Origin: an uncultured Lachnospiraceae bacterium
GTDB lineage: Bacteria > Bacillota > Clostridia > Lachnospirales > Lachnospiraceae
DNA: 64,000 nt
NCBI GenBank assembly: GCA_902794095.1
Contig: CADBFZ010000003.1
Location: 124,001-188,000 of the forward strand
Direction of reading: 5' to 3'
This document shows, one piece after another, positions 40,709-49,707 of the stretch. The stretch's first letter is position 1. Every line of letters starts with the position of its first letter. The notes under the pieces were generated by a model. It did not search any database, was not told the origin of the DNA, and worked only from the letters and a program-made list of their open reading frames with translations. A program made the position numbers and the translations under genes.

Positions 40709-41890
40709 ATGAATAACAAAATGACATCCGGGGAAATAGCAAAAAAAGCAGGCGTATCACAGAAGGCAGTTCGTCTCTATGACGAAAAAGGATTATTGAA
40801 GCCTTCGGAATATTCAGAAGGTAATTACCGTCTGTATGATAAGGCCGCACTTGAAGTACTTGAGAAGATCGTAGCACTTAAACAGATAGGTTTTTCTCTC
40901 GAAGAGATCAGAGATAATCTCGTAGCGGGAGAAGCTGTTGATGTAGAAGATGCTCTTAAGCTTCAGCTTAAGAACATGGAAGAGAAGAAATACCGCATCC
41001 AGAAGGTTATCGATGCAATCAACAGAACCTTCGAGAGAAAAACAGGAACTCTTGATTGGGACGATGTTGCAGAGATGGTTCAGAATATCAGTCTCGATCA
41101 GGGAGCTGATGAACGTCATTGGGACGCTCTTAAGCATACATCTCAGGAAGAAGACTGGTACGTTAAGATCTTCAAATCTCTTCCTATAAAAGCAGATGAA
41201 AAGATTCTTGATCTCGGTTGCGGATATGCCAAGCTTTGGAGAAATAATTGGAAGAACATTCCTAAGAATGTAAAGATATTCGGAGTGGATGTTCACGGAA
41301 GCTGGGCCGATGATTTCGAAAAGTTCCTTGCAGAGAACAAAAAAGATCTGTCAAAGGGTACGGAAGTAACTCTTGAATTTGACGATCTCGAAAACGAAAG
41401 TTCATGGAAGAAAATTGCTAAAGATAAAGACTATGATCTTATCATCGCGCATTACATCAACTATGAACTTAAGGACTCTGAAGCATTTATTAAGAGAGCA
41501 AGTAAGGTTCTTGCCAAGAACGGAGTATTTTCGTTCAACGCCGAATCTGTAAACGGTTGGCATTACTTCTTTAAGGATGTGCTTACTAAGGCGCAGTTAA
41601 ATTCTTCTTTTATAGATCAGATCATTAATGAAGAACAATCTGAACAGGATGCGCGTGATGAGATACTGAAAAAGTATTTCAAGAAAGTGGATCTGATAAC
41701 GGTTGAAAATACCTGGCATTTTACCGAAGCGACTGAACTTTTTGAAAGGATGCAGAATAAGTATCCCGGTCAGCAGAAGTTCATAAATGATAACCGCAAG
41801 AAGATAATGAAGGTATTTGAAGACGCTATCAAGTCTGACAGAGAGATTACCTATACTTACGGTTCTCTTTTCCGCAGATGTTCAAAATAA
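40709..41890 (+). CDS. MerR regulator fused to SAM methyltransferase
   Basis: A 393-residue fusion. Residues 5-75 are a MerR winged helix (GEIAKKAGVSQKAVRLYDEK, then YDKAALEVLEKI), followed by a coiled-coil dimer helix to about 125. Residues 145-390 are a class I methyltransferase with ILDLGCGYAKLW, VKIFGVDVHG and LIIAHYINYEL. It may sense a small molecule and also methylate it or SAM-linked metabolites. AAAGGAGG precedes the ATG. Known family fusions have no firmly assigned substrate that I can recall. Confidence 0.85.
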   Translation: MNNKMTSGEIAKKAGVSQKAVRLYDEKGLLKPSEYSEGNYRLYDKAALEVLEKIVALKQIGFSLEEIRDNLVAGEAVDVEDALKLQLKNMEEKKYRIQKVIDAINRTFERKTGTLDWDDVAEMVQNISLDQGADERHWDALKHTSQEEDWYVKIFKSLPIKADEKILDLGCGYAKLWRNNWKNIPKNVKIFGVDVHGSWADDFEKFLAENKKDLSKGTEVTLEFDDLENESSWKKIAKDKDYDLIIAHYINYELKDSEAFIKRASKVLAKNGVFSFNAESVNGWHYFFKDVLTKAQLNSSFIDQIINEEQSEQDARDEILKKYFKKVDLITVENTWHFTEATELFERMQNKYPGQQKFINDNRKKIMKVFEDAIKSDREITYTYGSLFRRCSK

Positions 41891-41922
41891 TTAATTCTTT
41901 TCTCTTTATATCAATCCTTTAG

Positions 41923-41960
41923 CCGGCAGACAACACAGTTTGTTTGCCGGTATTTTTATT
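41923..41960 (+). terminator. Terminator after the MerR-methyltransferase gene
   Basis: CCGGCAGACAA (41923-41933) pairs with TTGTTTGCCGG (41940-41950), one mismatch, then TATTTTTATTTT. Confidence 0.85.
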
Positions 41961-41971
41961 TTGCTACTATG

Positions 41972-41980
41972 TGATAAAAT
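41972..41980 (+). promoter_or_regulatory. Extended -10 promoter of the two-component operon
   Basis: TGATAAAAT, 47 bases before the response-regulator start. Confidence 0.45.
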
Positions 41981-42027
41981 GAGGTTGTATTGATATTATG
42001 ATTATCATGACGGTAAGAGGATGATAA

Positions 42028-42705
42028 ATGAGAATATTAATAGCAGAGGATGAAGTAGCTACCGCAAAAGCGCTGAAAGTCCTGCTGGAAAAAGTAAAAT
42101 ACTCTGTGGACATTGTGCATACCGGAACCGATGCCTGGGATTATGTTTCGGGCAGTAATTATGATGTTGTGGTTCTGGATATCATGATGCCGGGAATGAG
42201 CGGACTTGATGTTCTTATCAATATGAGGAAGAATCAGATCAAGACTCCTGTGCTTATGCTTACCGCAAAGGCTGAACTTGAAGACAGAGTTGCCGGACTT
42301 GATGCCGGTGCAGACGACTATCTTCCCAAACCCTTTGCAACCAGTGAACTTATCGCAAGAGTTAAGGCTCTCGGAAGAAGAAGTGAAAACTATAATGATA
42401 CGGTTCAGGAAATTGGAAATTTGATTCTCGATGGAAACAGATACGAGATGAGAGTAGGAGAAAGGGCGGTTACTCTTACGAATAAAGAGTATCAGCTTAT
42501 GGAACTCTTTGTTACACATCCGGGTTTTGTATTTTCTACAGATCATTTAATGGAAAAAATCTGGGGTCTTGATACCGATTCCGAGGTGGATGTTGTGTGG
42601 ACTACGATCGGATATGTCAGGAAAAAGCTTAGATCAATAGATGCGGATGTTGAGATCAAAACAATACGCGGAGCCGGATATTCTCTGGAGGTGATAACAT
42701 GCTGA
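42028..42705 (+). CDS. OmpR family response regulator
   Basis: A 225-residue DNA-binding response regulator. Receiver domain (1-118) with acidic pair EDE, phospho-Asp in VVVLDIMMPGMSG and Lys in LPKPFATSEL; winged-helix output (about 130-225) with VTLTNKEYQLMELF. Overlaps the kinase gene by 7 bp. Likely controls the VTC-DUF4956-CotH genes downstream, from which it is now separated by an IS element. Confidence 0.94.
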   Translation: MRILIAEDEVATAKALKVLLEKVKYSVDIVHTGTDAWDYVSGSNYDVVVLDIMMPGMSGLDVLINMRKNQIKTPVLMLTAKAELEDRVAGLDAGADDYLPKPFATSELIARVKALGRRSENYNDTVQEIGNLILDGNRYEMRVGERAVTLTNKEYQLMELFVTHPGFVFSTDHLMEKIWGLDTDSEVDVVWTTIGYVRKKLRSIDADVEIKTIRGAGYSLEVITC

Positions 42706-43976
42706 AGAAAATGAGGCAGCGTGTGATCCTCGCTGCGATGCTTGCATTCTTTGCGGTTATAATGCTGATCGGCGTTTCCGTAAACATAGTAAATTACCTG
42801 GTGGTAACAAATAACGCCGATAAGACTCTCGATGTAATACTGTCTTTCGAAGAAAATACGGTTCGCCCCGAGATGGAAGGAAACGGATTTAATGTACCTC
42901 CTCTCGAAGCACCGCCTCAGGATCAAAGACCCGGGGGAGGCATGGCTCCTTTTATGGGGCTTCCTGATCTGGAGTCCAACTACATGACGAGATTCTTCAT
43001 TGTAAGATTTGCTTCCGACGGAACACCGGATTATGTATCAATTGATTATATCGCTTCTGTCGATGGTGAAAACGCACTTGATCTTGCTCAGAAAGTATAT
43101 GATAAACAGCGTTCGAGAGGATATCTCGGAGATTACCGTTATGCATGTGAGATAAAGGATGGCGCGGGAGTAGTTGTTTTCTTAAATACCAGAAAAGAAC
43201 AGGAATCCATAAGGAATCTTCTTCTCATGACTCTCGCAATATCAGGCATTAGTCTGGTGATAGTATTTATCCTTGTTGCGCTGTTTTCAAAGAGAGCCAT
43301 CAGGCCCATCGCGAAAAATATTGAACAGCAAAAGCAGTTCATCACGGATGCCAGTCATGAACTCAAAACTCCGCTTACCTCCATCTCCACCAGTATGGAT
43401 GTCATAACCATGGAACACGGTGAAGATGAATGGACGGAGAATATCAGAAGTCAGACACAGAGATTATCTAAGCTTGTAAGTGAACTGGTCATATTATCAA
43501 AGTTGGATGAAGAAAAACCTTTGCCGAACAAAGAAGTGTTTTCTCTCAGTAATGCTGCATGGGAGATAGCAGAAGTATATAAGCCTCAGGCAAAGGGTGC
43601 CGGTAAGGAATTTAAGATAGATATTGCAGACGATCTTATGATGACGGGAGAAAAGGCTGCGATTCAGCAGATGCTTTCCGTACTTATAGATAATGCAATC
43701 AAATATTCCGATCCGGACGGAGAGATAAGGTTCAGCGTTTTCAAAAAGGGAAATAAAAATTATATCGAAGTATTTAATACTTGCGATCTTAAAGAAGTTC
43801 CCGATGTAACAAGACTCTTTGACAGATTTTACAGACCGGATTCTTCCAGAAGTACTCAGACCGGAGGATATGGAGTAGGGCTGGCGATAGCCAAGGCTGT
43901 TGCGGAGGCTCACGGTGGTGAAATCATTGCGGTATGTCCCAGCGGAAAATCAATGACGATGAAAGTAAAAATCTGA
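42699..43976 (+). CDS. Sensor histidine kinase
   Basis: A 425-residue kinase with two helices (about 8-30 and 175-197) around an extracellular sensor that contains a proline/glycine-rich PPQDQRPGGGMAPF stretch. HisKA motif FITDASHELKTPLTSI (His about 218), then NAIKYSDPDG and GGYGVGLAIAK of the ATPase. Partner of the preceding regulator by overlap. A similar PG-rich segment occurs in the CotH protein of the same locus. Confidence 0.92.
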   Translation: MLKKMRQRVILAAMLAFFAVIMLIGVSVNIVNYLVVTNNADKTLDVILSFEENTVRPEMEGNGFNVPPLEAPPQDQRPGGGMAPFMGLPDLESNYMTRFFIVRFASDGTPDYVSIDYIASVDGENALDLAQKVYDKQRSRGYLGDYRYACEIKDGAGVVVFLNTRKEQESIRNLLLMTLAISGISLVIVFILVALFSKRAIRPIAKNIEQQKQFITDASHELKTPLTSISTSMDVITMEHGEDEWTENIRSQTQRLSKLVSELVILSKLDEEKPLPNKEVFSLSNAAWEIAEVYKPQAKGAGKEFKIDIADDLMMTGEKAAIQQMLSVLIDNAIKYSDPDGEIRFSVFKKGNKNYIEVFNTCDLKEVPDVTRLFDRFYRPDSSRSTQTGGYGVGLAIAKAVAEAHGGEIIAVCPSGKSMTMKVKI

Positions 43977-44018
43977 GATATTAAGTGATAACTTTAGGTT
44001 AAGCCCCTGCTTTTGATA

Positions 44019-45412
44019 TGTACCCTCTTTACTGGACAAACCAGTAAGGAGGGTATTTTTATGCGCTACAGTTATGATTACAAGAGAAACGCAGTGGAAT
44101 TGTACTATCAAGGACAGTGGCCTGATACACCGGATGGCCTTAATACTAAAGATTTTCGTAAATCAATACGAAGATGGGTTAGAATTGAAGAATCATGTGG
44201 GCCAGATGCTTTAAGGCATAAAGGTCATAATAAAGAATGGACACCAGAGGCGCGTTATGCCTTGGTTGCCCGTGTTTTGGCTGGAGAGTCTACCAGAAGC
44301 GTTGCTTTTTCTGCGGGTATCAACAATGGACAGCTTTATCAATGGGTTCGCAAATATAAGATTTACGGTTACAATGGTCTCATACCGAGTCAGAGAGGTC
44401 GTAAACCGAGGAACCCAGATATGAGAAAAGTCGGCACTAGAAAACCACCAAAACCAAATGAATCTGAATATGAAGAACTAGTTCGATTAAGAGCTGAGAA
44501 TGAATACATGAAGGCGGAAATCGAAGTAATAAAAAAAGAGATCGCCTTGAGAGAAGAAAAGGAAGCTGCGCGACTCAAGGCGAAAAAGCAGCGATCAACT
44601 TACTACTTCGAAATAAGCAAAGAAGATGTAGTTGCTGAAAGAAATAAGGACATAATGAATGAGATTAATGACATTTTTGATTCTAACAAACGCAGATATG
44701 GAGTTCGAAGGGTGCATCGTGAATTGTTAATCCGTGGCTATGAGGTTAATCATAAAAGAGTTCAACGTCTGATGCATGAAGCCGGTCTTATGGGTAAGCG
44801 TCCTAAGGAAAAGTATCATTCTTACAAGGGAGAAGTCGGTAAAGTCGCAGATAACCTGATCAATAGAGACTTCAGCACAACTGCACCTTTACAGAAGTGG
44901 ACGACTGATGTATCTCAGTTCAATTTCGCCTGGGGCAAGTGCTACATCTCACCAATCCTTGATATGAACACCAATGAGATTATCTCCTATGATCTGTCTA
45001 TGAACCCAAACCTAGAGCAGGTTCAACGCATGCTTGATAAAGCATTCAAAAAATTTTCTGATCTAAATGGTCTTATATTCCATTCAGATCAGGGGTGGCA
45101 GTATCAGCATGCCTACTATAGAACAGAACTCCAAAAGCATGGCATAACACAGTCCATGTCACGGAAAGGAAACTGTTATGACAACTGTATTATGGAAACC
45201 TTCTTTGGAAGATTAAAAAATGAGATGTATTATGGCCATGAGAAAGACTATTCTTCTTTCGAAGAATTCTCAAAAGCGATTGGAGAATATATAGATTACT
45301 ATAACAATAAACGAATTCAGGCAAAAACAAAATGGATGCCACCTGTACAATACAGGATAGCATCCATGTGTTCCGCCTAGTTCATAAATATGTGTCCAGG
45401 ATTCTGGGTACT
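44019..45412 (+). mobile_element. IS3-family insertion sequence
   Basis: About 1.39 kb. The left end TGTACCCTCTTTACTGGACA (from 44019) and the reverse complement of the right end (GAGTACCCAGAATCCTGGAC, up to about 45412) share GTACCC and CTGGACA with the same 6-base gap, giving imperfect terminal inverted repeats. The single gene inside is an IS3-type DDE transposase. I see no clear target duplication. It is inserted between the histidine kinase and the VTC gene. Confidence 0.82.
44061..45380 (+). CDS. IS3-family transposase, single-frame OrfAB
   Basis: A 439-residue transposase. N-terminal helix-turn-helix segments (about 1-115) are followed by a coiled coil with ELVRLRAENEYMKAEIEVIK and an IS3 HTH_21 region (YGVRRVHRELLIRGYEVNHK). 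The DDE catalytic core has Asp in TTDVSQF, Asp in FHSDQGWQYQ and Glu in CIMETFFGRLKNE. Unlike most IS3 elements, which use a -1 frameshift between orfA and orfB, here both are in one intact frame. AAGGAGG precedes ATG 44061. The element looks intact and possibly active. Confidence 0.93.
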   Translation: MRYSYDYKRNAVELYYQGQWPDTPDGLNTKDFRKSIRRWVRIEESCGPDALRHKGHNKEWTPEARYALVARVLAGESTRSVAFSAGINNGQLYQWVRKYKIYGYNGLIPSQRGRKPRNPDMRKVGTRKPPKPNESEYEELVRLRAENEYMKAEIEVIKKEIALREEKEAARLKAKKQRSTYYFEISKEDVVAERNKDIMNEINDIFDSNKRRYGVRRVHRELLIRGYEVNHKRVQRLMHEAGLMGKRPKEKYHSYKGEVGKVADNLINRDFSTTAPLQKWTTDVSQFNFAWGKCYISPILDMNTNEIISYDLSMNPNLEQVQRMLDKAFKKFSDLNGLIFHSDQGWQYQHAYYRTELQKHGITQSMSRKGNCYDNCIMETFFGRLKNEMYYGHEKDYSSFEEFSKAIGEYIDYYNNKRIQAKTKWMPPVQYRIASMCSA

Positions 45413-45469
45413 CAGGTTCATTTCAGGTTGGGGTTTTAAGATATGACTATCAAAATGAAAGGAGTCCTT

Positions 45470-46162
45470 ATGGAAGAACACAAACCTTACAGACACGAGC
45501 TTAAATACTCGTTATCATATACGGATTATCTGACGATTCGAAACAGGATACGAAATCTGATGAGTCCCGACCCACATACCGGGCGAGACTGCAAATACAG
45601 AATCAGAAGTATATATTTCGACAATATCGATGATAAAGCGCTGAGAGAAAAAGTATCCGGAGTAGCCAAGAGGGAAAAGTTCCGTATCAGATATTACAAC
45701 GATGATTTCTCTTTCATTACTTTGGAGAAAAAGATGAAGATCGGATGTTTATGTCTGAAATACGATGCACCTATAACAGAAAATGAGTGCAGGAAGATCT
45801 TAGCGGGCGATACGGACTTTATGATAGAGCATCCAAACGAGCTTGTACGAGAGCTGTATGCGAAGATGAAATATCAAAGGCTTAAACCGAGAATATTGGT
45901 CTCTTATGTAAGAGAACCTTACATATATGGCCCCGGTAACGTAAGGATCACCTTTGATTCACAGATCAGGACGAGTCTTTATTCGCAGGATTTTTTATCG
46001 AAGGAAGTAAACGACATAAGTGCAACGGATTCACCTGAGGATATGCTTCTTGAAGTAAAATATGATGCATTTTTGCCGGGAATCATACAGGATATGATCC
46101 AGGTAAAAGACATAAGACAGGAAGCATTCTCAAAATACGGCGCATGCCGCAGATATGGATAA
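45470..46162 (+). CDS. VTC-domain polyphosphate-polymerase-like protein
   Basis: A 230-residue triphosphate-tunnel (VTC) domain protein. The signature YRHELKYSLSYTDY, CKYRIRSIYFDN, KFRIRYYNDD and LEKKMKIGCLC supply the basic and acidic residues lining the tunnel; ILVSYVREPYIY and LLEVKYD complete it. In bacteria such proteins neighbour DUF4956 and CotH genes, as here, and may modify phosphorylated substrates. ATG 45470 with GAAAGGAG upstream is preferred to 45443. Its native promoter region may be broken by the IS. Confidence 0.88.
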   Translation: MEEHKPYRHELKYSLSYTDYLTIRNRIRNLMSPDPHTGRDCKYRIRSIYFDNIDDKALREKVSGVAKREKFRIRYYNDDFSFITLEKKMKIGCLCLKYDAPITENECRKILAGDTDFMIEHPNELVRELYAKMKYQRLKPRILVSYVREPYIYGPGNVRITFDSQIRTSLYSQDFLSKEVNDISATDSPEDMLLEVKYDAFLPGIIQDMIQVKDIRQEAFSKYGACRRYG

Positions 46163-46191
46163 GTTGATCTAACTATTAGGAGGAATATAAA

Positions 46192-46863
46192 ATGACATTC
46201 AGCGATATTTTCAAATCAAGTTTTCTCGAGAGCGTAACAGAGTTTTCTCCGATCGATACATTTATCGGATTATTGTTTGCTCTGATTATCGGTCTTTTCA
46301 TCTTTGTTATATATAAGAAGACCTTCAGCGGAATAATGTATTCAACAGGATTTGCCATGACGCTTGTAGGACTTTCTCTTGTAACAACTCTCGTGATCAT
46401 GGCAGTAACATCAAATGTTGTCTTATCACTTGGTATGGTCGGTGCACTTTCCATCGTCAGATTCAGAACTGCCATTAAAGAGCCCATGGAGATCGTATTC
46501 TTATTCTGGTCACTTGCAGCCGGAATCGTAATCGGAGCAGGAATGATCCCTCTGGCAGTAATCGGTTCACTTATCATCGGAATAATTCTCTATTTATTTG
46601 CCAATAAGATATTCCATGATACTCCCTATATTCTGATCGTAAATTGTAATGATGAAAAATCCGAAGAGAATGCATTGAATCTGATTGATAAGTCTGTTGC
46701 TAAATATATCGTTAAATCAAAAACAGTAAATGCATCCGGAGTGGAAGTAACTGCAGAGATCAGAGTAAAGAATTCCGAAACATCATTTGTAAACAGAATT
46801 AATGATATTAAAGGTATATCATCTGCAACACTTGTTGCTTTTAACGGGGAATACATGTCCTGA
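46192..46863 (+). CDS. DUF4956 membrane protein
   Basis: A 223-residue protein: about four transmembrane helices (residues 20-42, 50-75, 98-118 and 120-140) with the hallmark LGMVGALSIVRFRTAIKEP, followed by a soluble ACT-like C-terminal domain (about 145-223). It is a constant partner of VTC and CotH genes. Function unknown; perhaps it feeds substrate across the membrane. Confidence 0.88.
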   Translation: MTFSDIFKSSFLESVTEFSPIDTFIGLLFALIIGLFIFVIYKKTFSGIMYSTGFAMTLVGLSLVTTLVIMAVTSNVVLSLGMVGALSIVRFRTAIKEPMEIVFLFWSLAAGIVIGAGMIPLAVIGSLIIGIILYLFANKIFHDTPYILIVNCNDEKSEENALNLIDKSVAKYIVKSKTVNASGVEVTAEIRVKNSETSFVNRINDIKGISSATLVAFNGEYMS

Positions 46864-46875
46864 CGGAGGAAAATA

Positions 46876-48471
46876 ATGATAGCGAATAAATACATTACAA
46901 AGATAATAGCAATACTGATGGTGGTAGCTGTTCTGTTATGCTTTGCTGCAATGGTTTATTCCGATGAGCTTACCGAGGCAATGGGCGGATCCGGAGTTTC
47001 AATGGAGTATGAAGATGAGCTCTTTAATACCGACGAGATCATCAGCATAGATATATTGATGGATGAAGAGGAATGGGAAACAATGCTTTCAAATGCTTTA
47101 TCCGAAGAATATTATGAGTGCGATGTTGTGGTGAACGGAGTGACTTTTAAAAATGTCGGTATTCGTCCGAAGGGAAATACCAGTCTGTCTAACATAGCAA
47201 TGGATCCGGATACGGACAGATACAGTTTGAAACTTGAATTTGATCATTATGATTCGTCACAAACCTGCTTCGGACTGGATAAGCTTATATTGAATAATAA
47301 CTATGCGGATGCAACCAATATGAAGGAAGCCATAGTTTATGATATGTACAAGTACCTTGGCGCAGATGCGTCATTGTACAATTATGCTTCTGTATCTGTG
47401 AATGGAGAATACGTCGGAGTATATCTGGCACTTGAAGGAGTAGAGCAGAGCTTTATGCTGAGAAATTACGGAACTCAGGATGGAGAACTGTACAAACCTG
47501 AGAACATGGATATGGGCGGGGCACCCGGTGACGGTGATGTATCCGGAAGCGGTTTCCCCGGTGGCGATTTCGGTAATATGACTCCACCTTCGGACTTTGG
47601 AGGTGGTCCAGGCGGAGACTTCGGAAGCGGTGGAGCCAACTTAAATTATTCCGATGATGATCTTGACAGTTACCAGACAATCTGGGATGGTTCGATAACC
47701 GATTCCGGTGATAAAGATCATAAGAGAGTAGTTAAAGCTCTTAAGAATATCAGCGAAGGAACGGATCTTGAAGAGTACCTTGATGTAGATAATATTCTTA
47801 AATATATGGCGGTACATACATTTGTCGTGAATATGGATTCTCTGTCCGGAAGTATGGCACATAATTATTACTTATATGAATACGACGGACAGCTTAACAT
47901 CATTCCCTGGGACTATAACCTGAGTTTTGGAGGAATGGGCAATGAAGGAGAGGATGCTACAAGTACCATCAATGATGCAATAGATACACCCTTTTCATCT
48001 ACGGAATTTTTCGATGCACTCCTCGAAAATGAAGAGTACCTTGAAAGGTACCATGAGTATCTTAACATGCTTGTGGAGGAGTATGTATACGGCGGAAGAT
48101 TTGATGAAGTATATAACAGGATCAGAAGTCAGATCGATGAACTTGTAGAAACAGACCCTACTGCATTCTATGAGTATGACGAGTATTTGGAAGCATCAGA
48201 TCTCTTAAAAGAAGTAATTTATCTTCGTGCTGAAAGTGTTAAGGGTCAGCTTGACGGCAGTATTCCTTCAACCGACTCGGGCCAGAAGGAGGATTCTTCG
48301 GCTCTTATCGATGCAACGGGTATTGACTTGAAAGTCATGGGCTCTATGAATATGGGAGGCGAAGGTGAAGGCGGATTCGGACCGGGTAGTGAAGAGCGCG
48401 ATGGTGAAAACCATGGAAACGGTGGCCCGGGAGGAGAAAAGCCGGAAGGAGATTTTCCTGAAAGGCCATAA
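46876..48471 (+). CDS. CotH-like secreted kinase
   Basis: A 531-residue exported protein with an N-terminal hydrophobic anchor (about 7-27). The CotH kinase domain shows NVGIRPKGNTSLS, GLDKLILNNNYADATNMKEA, SVNGEYVGVYLALEGVEQ and the catalytic-type IIPWDYNLSFGG. It may phosphorylate cell-surface proteins, as spore-coat CotH does. A Gly/Asp/Pro-rich linker (about 205-255) splits the domain and the C-terminus (about 490-531) is again Gly/Glu/Pro rich. Last gene of the VTC-DUF4956-CotH set. Confidence 0.88.
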   Translation: MIANKYITKIIAILMVVAVLLCFAAMVYSDELTEAMGGSGVSMEYEDELFNTDEIISIDILMDEEEWETMLSNALSEEYYECDVVVNGVTFKNVGIRPKGNTSLSNIAMDPDTDRYSLKLEFDHYDSSQTCFGLDKLILNNNYADATNMKEAIVYDMYKYLGADASLYNYASVSVNGEYVGVYLALEGVEQSFMLRNYGTQDGELYKPENMDMGGAPGDGDVSGSGFPGGDFGNMTPPSDFGGGPGGDFGSGGANLNYSDDDLDSYQTIWDGSITDSGDKDHKRVVKALKNISEGTDLEEYLDVDNILKYMAVHTFVVNMDSLSGSMAHNYYLYEYDGQLNIIPWDYNLSFGGMGNEGEDATSTINDAIDTPFSSTEFFDALLENEEYLERYHEYLNMLVEEYVYGGRFDEVYNRIRSQIDELVETDPTAFYEYDEYLEASDLLKEVIYLRAESVKGQLDGSIPSTDSGQKEDSSALIDATGIDLKVMGSMNMGGEGEGGFGPGSEERDGENHGNGGPGGEKPEGDFPERP

Positions 48472-48533
48472 AATATAGATATATTACCTCAAGTGGAGTA
48501 AAATGATGAAAACTCATTTTCGGAGGTGATGAT

Positions 48534-48986
48534 ATGTCTATAAGTTATAAGAAATTATCGGAAGACGAACTGGATGTATTTATAAGCATGCGAATTAACC
48601 AACTTCGAGAAGAGGGAGCAACCGAGGATATCGATCTGATTCCGAATCTTAAGGATTATTATCGCAGACATATGGGCGACGGAACATTCGTATCATGGCT
48701 TGCCATGGATGGAGATAAAATTGTGGGGACAAGCGGGATGTCTTTTGTGGAAAAACCACCTTATTTTAGTTGCCCCAGTGGAAAGATCGGACTGTTATCC
48801 AGCATGTTTACAGACCCGGATTATCGAAGGAAGGGAATTGCAAAAGAACTTCTTTCCAGAGTTGTTGAAGAAGCAAGAAATTATGGCTGCGGAGTTGTTC
48901 AGATAACCGCTTCCGATATGGGTGTTCTGCTTTATACGGATTTTGGTTTTGTCAAAAACGGTAATTTTATGCAGTACAAGTTTTAA
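48534..48986 (+). CDS. GNAT family N-acetyltransferase
   Basis: A 150-residue GNAT with LSSMFTDPDYRRKGIAKELL as the acetyl-CoA motif and LLYTDFGFVKNGNFMQYKF at the end. CGGAGGTGA precedes the ATG. It stands alone between CotH and the lipid operon. Substrate unknown. Confidence 0.87.
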   Translation: MSISYKKLSEDELDVFISMRINQLREEGATEDIDLIPNLKDYYRRHMGDGTFVSWLAMDGDKIVGTSGMSFVEKPPYFSCPSGKIGLLSSMFTDPDYRRKGIAKELLSRVVEEARNYGCGVVQITASDMGVLLYTDFGFVKNGNFMQYKF

Positions 48987-49004
48987 GCGAAAAAACGCGA
49001 AATA

Positions 49005-49013
49005 TGGTATTAT
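49005..49013 (+). promoter_or_regulatory. Extended -10 promoter of the lipid operon
   Basis: TGGTATTAT is an extended -10; transcription should begin near 49020, within the hairpin that follows. No -35 hexamer is evident, as expected for extended -10 promoters. Confidence 0.5.
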
Positions 49014-49050
49014 AAAGGCGTGTGTTTCTTAACATGAAACATACGCCTTT
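49014..49050 (+). other. 5'-end hairpin of the lipid operon mRNA
   Basis: AAAGGCGTGTGTTTC (49014-49028) pairs with GAAACATACGCCTTT (49036-49050) with one G-T pair. It may terminate the GNAT transcript (only TTT then ATAATG follows) or protect the 5' end of the lipid mRNA. It also forms a DNA dyad next to the -10. Confidence 0.55.
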
Positions 49051-49083
49051 ATAATGTCATATGCACTGCCTGGAGAAAATCAA

Positions 49084-49692
49084 ATGAATACTTTAAAGCT
49101 TTTGGCAGATACGATCGTGAAGATGTATGTCACGTTACTTCCTGCCATCATTGCCGGAATACTTGTAATGGTTTGGTGTAAGACCAAATTGATGAAATCG
49201 GCAATGAAACCCATGGATATGGGAAAGAATTTCTTTGACGGAAAGAGGATATTCGGTGATAACAAAACTTGGAAGGGTTTTATCGGATATCTGATATTTG
49301 ATACTGTCTCTACTGTGATCTGGGGTGCGGTGTGTCATTCATCAGGCATAGATCATCTTAATTATTTCTACGTAAATCACGAAAATACATTTCTTTTTAA
49401 TCTGATGGTCGGGGTTTTACTCGGACTCGGATATGCACTCTTTGAATTACCCAACAGTTTTCTTAAGAGAAGATTGGATATAACACCCGGAAAGACGATA
49501 TCAGGAGGATGGAAGATATTTTTTATTTTCCTGGATCAGGCTGATTCGATTTTCGGTTGTGCTCTGGTCGTATGGTTATTCTACGATCTGGGCATCGGGT
49601 TGTATCTCCTCTATGTTCTGGTAGGAGCGCTAACGCACATTATCATGAATATGCTGTTGTATGTATGTAAGCTCAGAAAAAATCCATTTTAA
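49084..49692 (+). CDS. CDP-archaeol synthase (CarS/DUF46) family cytidylyltransferase
   Basis: A 202-residue membrane protein of about five helices. Two segments match the CarS family well: MKPMDMGKNFFDGKRIFGD followed by NKTWKGFIG, and SFLKRRLDITPGKTISGG leading to LDQADSIFGC. In archaea CarS forms CDP-archaeol from CTP and unsaturated archaetidic acid; bacterial relatives presumably activate some phosphatidate-like lipid. ATG 49084 has TGGAGA upstream; 49054 would start before it. First gene of the lipid operon, with CDP-alcohol-using enzymes downstream. Confidence 0.82.
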   Translation: MNTLKLLADTIVKMYVTLLPAIIAGILVMVWCKTKLMKSAMKPMDMGKNFFDGKRIFGDNKTWKGFIGYLIFDTVSTVIWGAVCHSSGIDHLNYFYVNHENTFLFNLMVGVLLGLGYALFELPNSFLKRRLDITPGKTISGGWKIFFIFLDQADSIFGCALVVWLFYDLGIGLYLLYVLVGALTHIIMNMLLYVCKLRKNPF

Positions 49693-49707
49693 GATTCGGA
49701 GAAAGAC

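Noticed and set aside
44019..45380. Programmed frameshift between orfA and orfB
   Set aside because: The reading frame is continuous from ATG 44061 to the stop, so no frameshift is needed.
44016..45415. Target-site duplication of the IS3 element
   Set aside because: The 3-4 bases next to either inferred end do not match, so no duplication is claimed.
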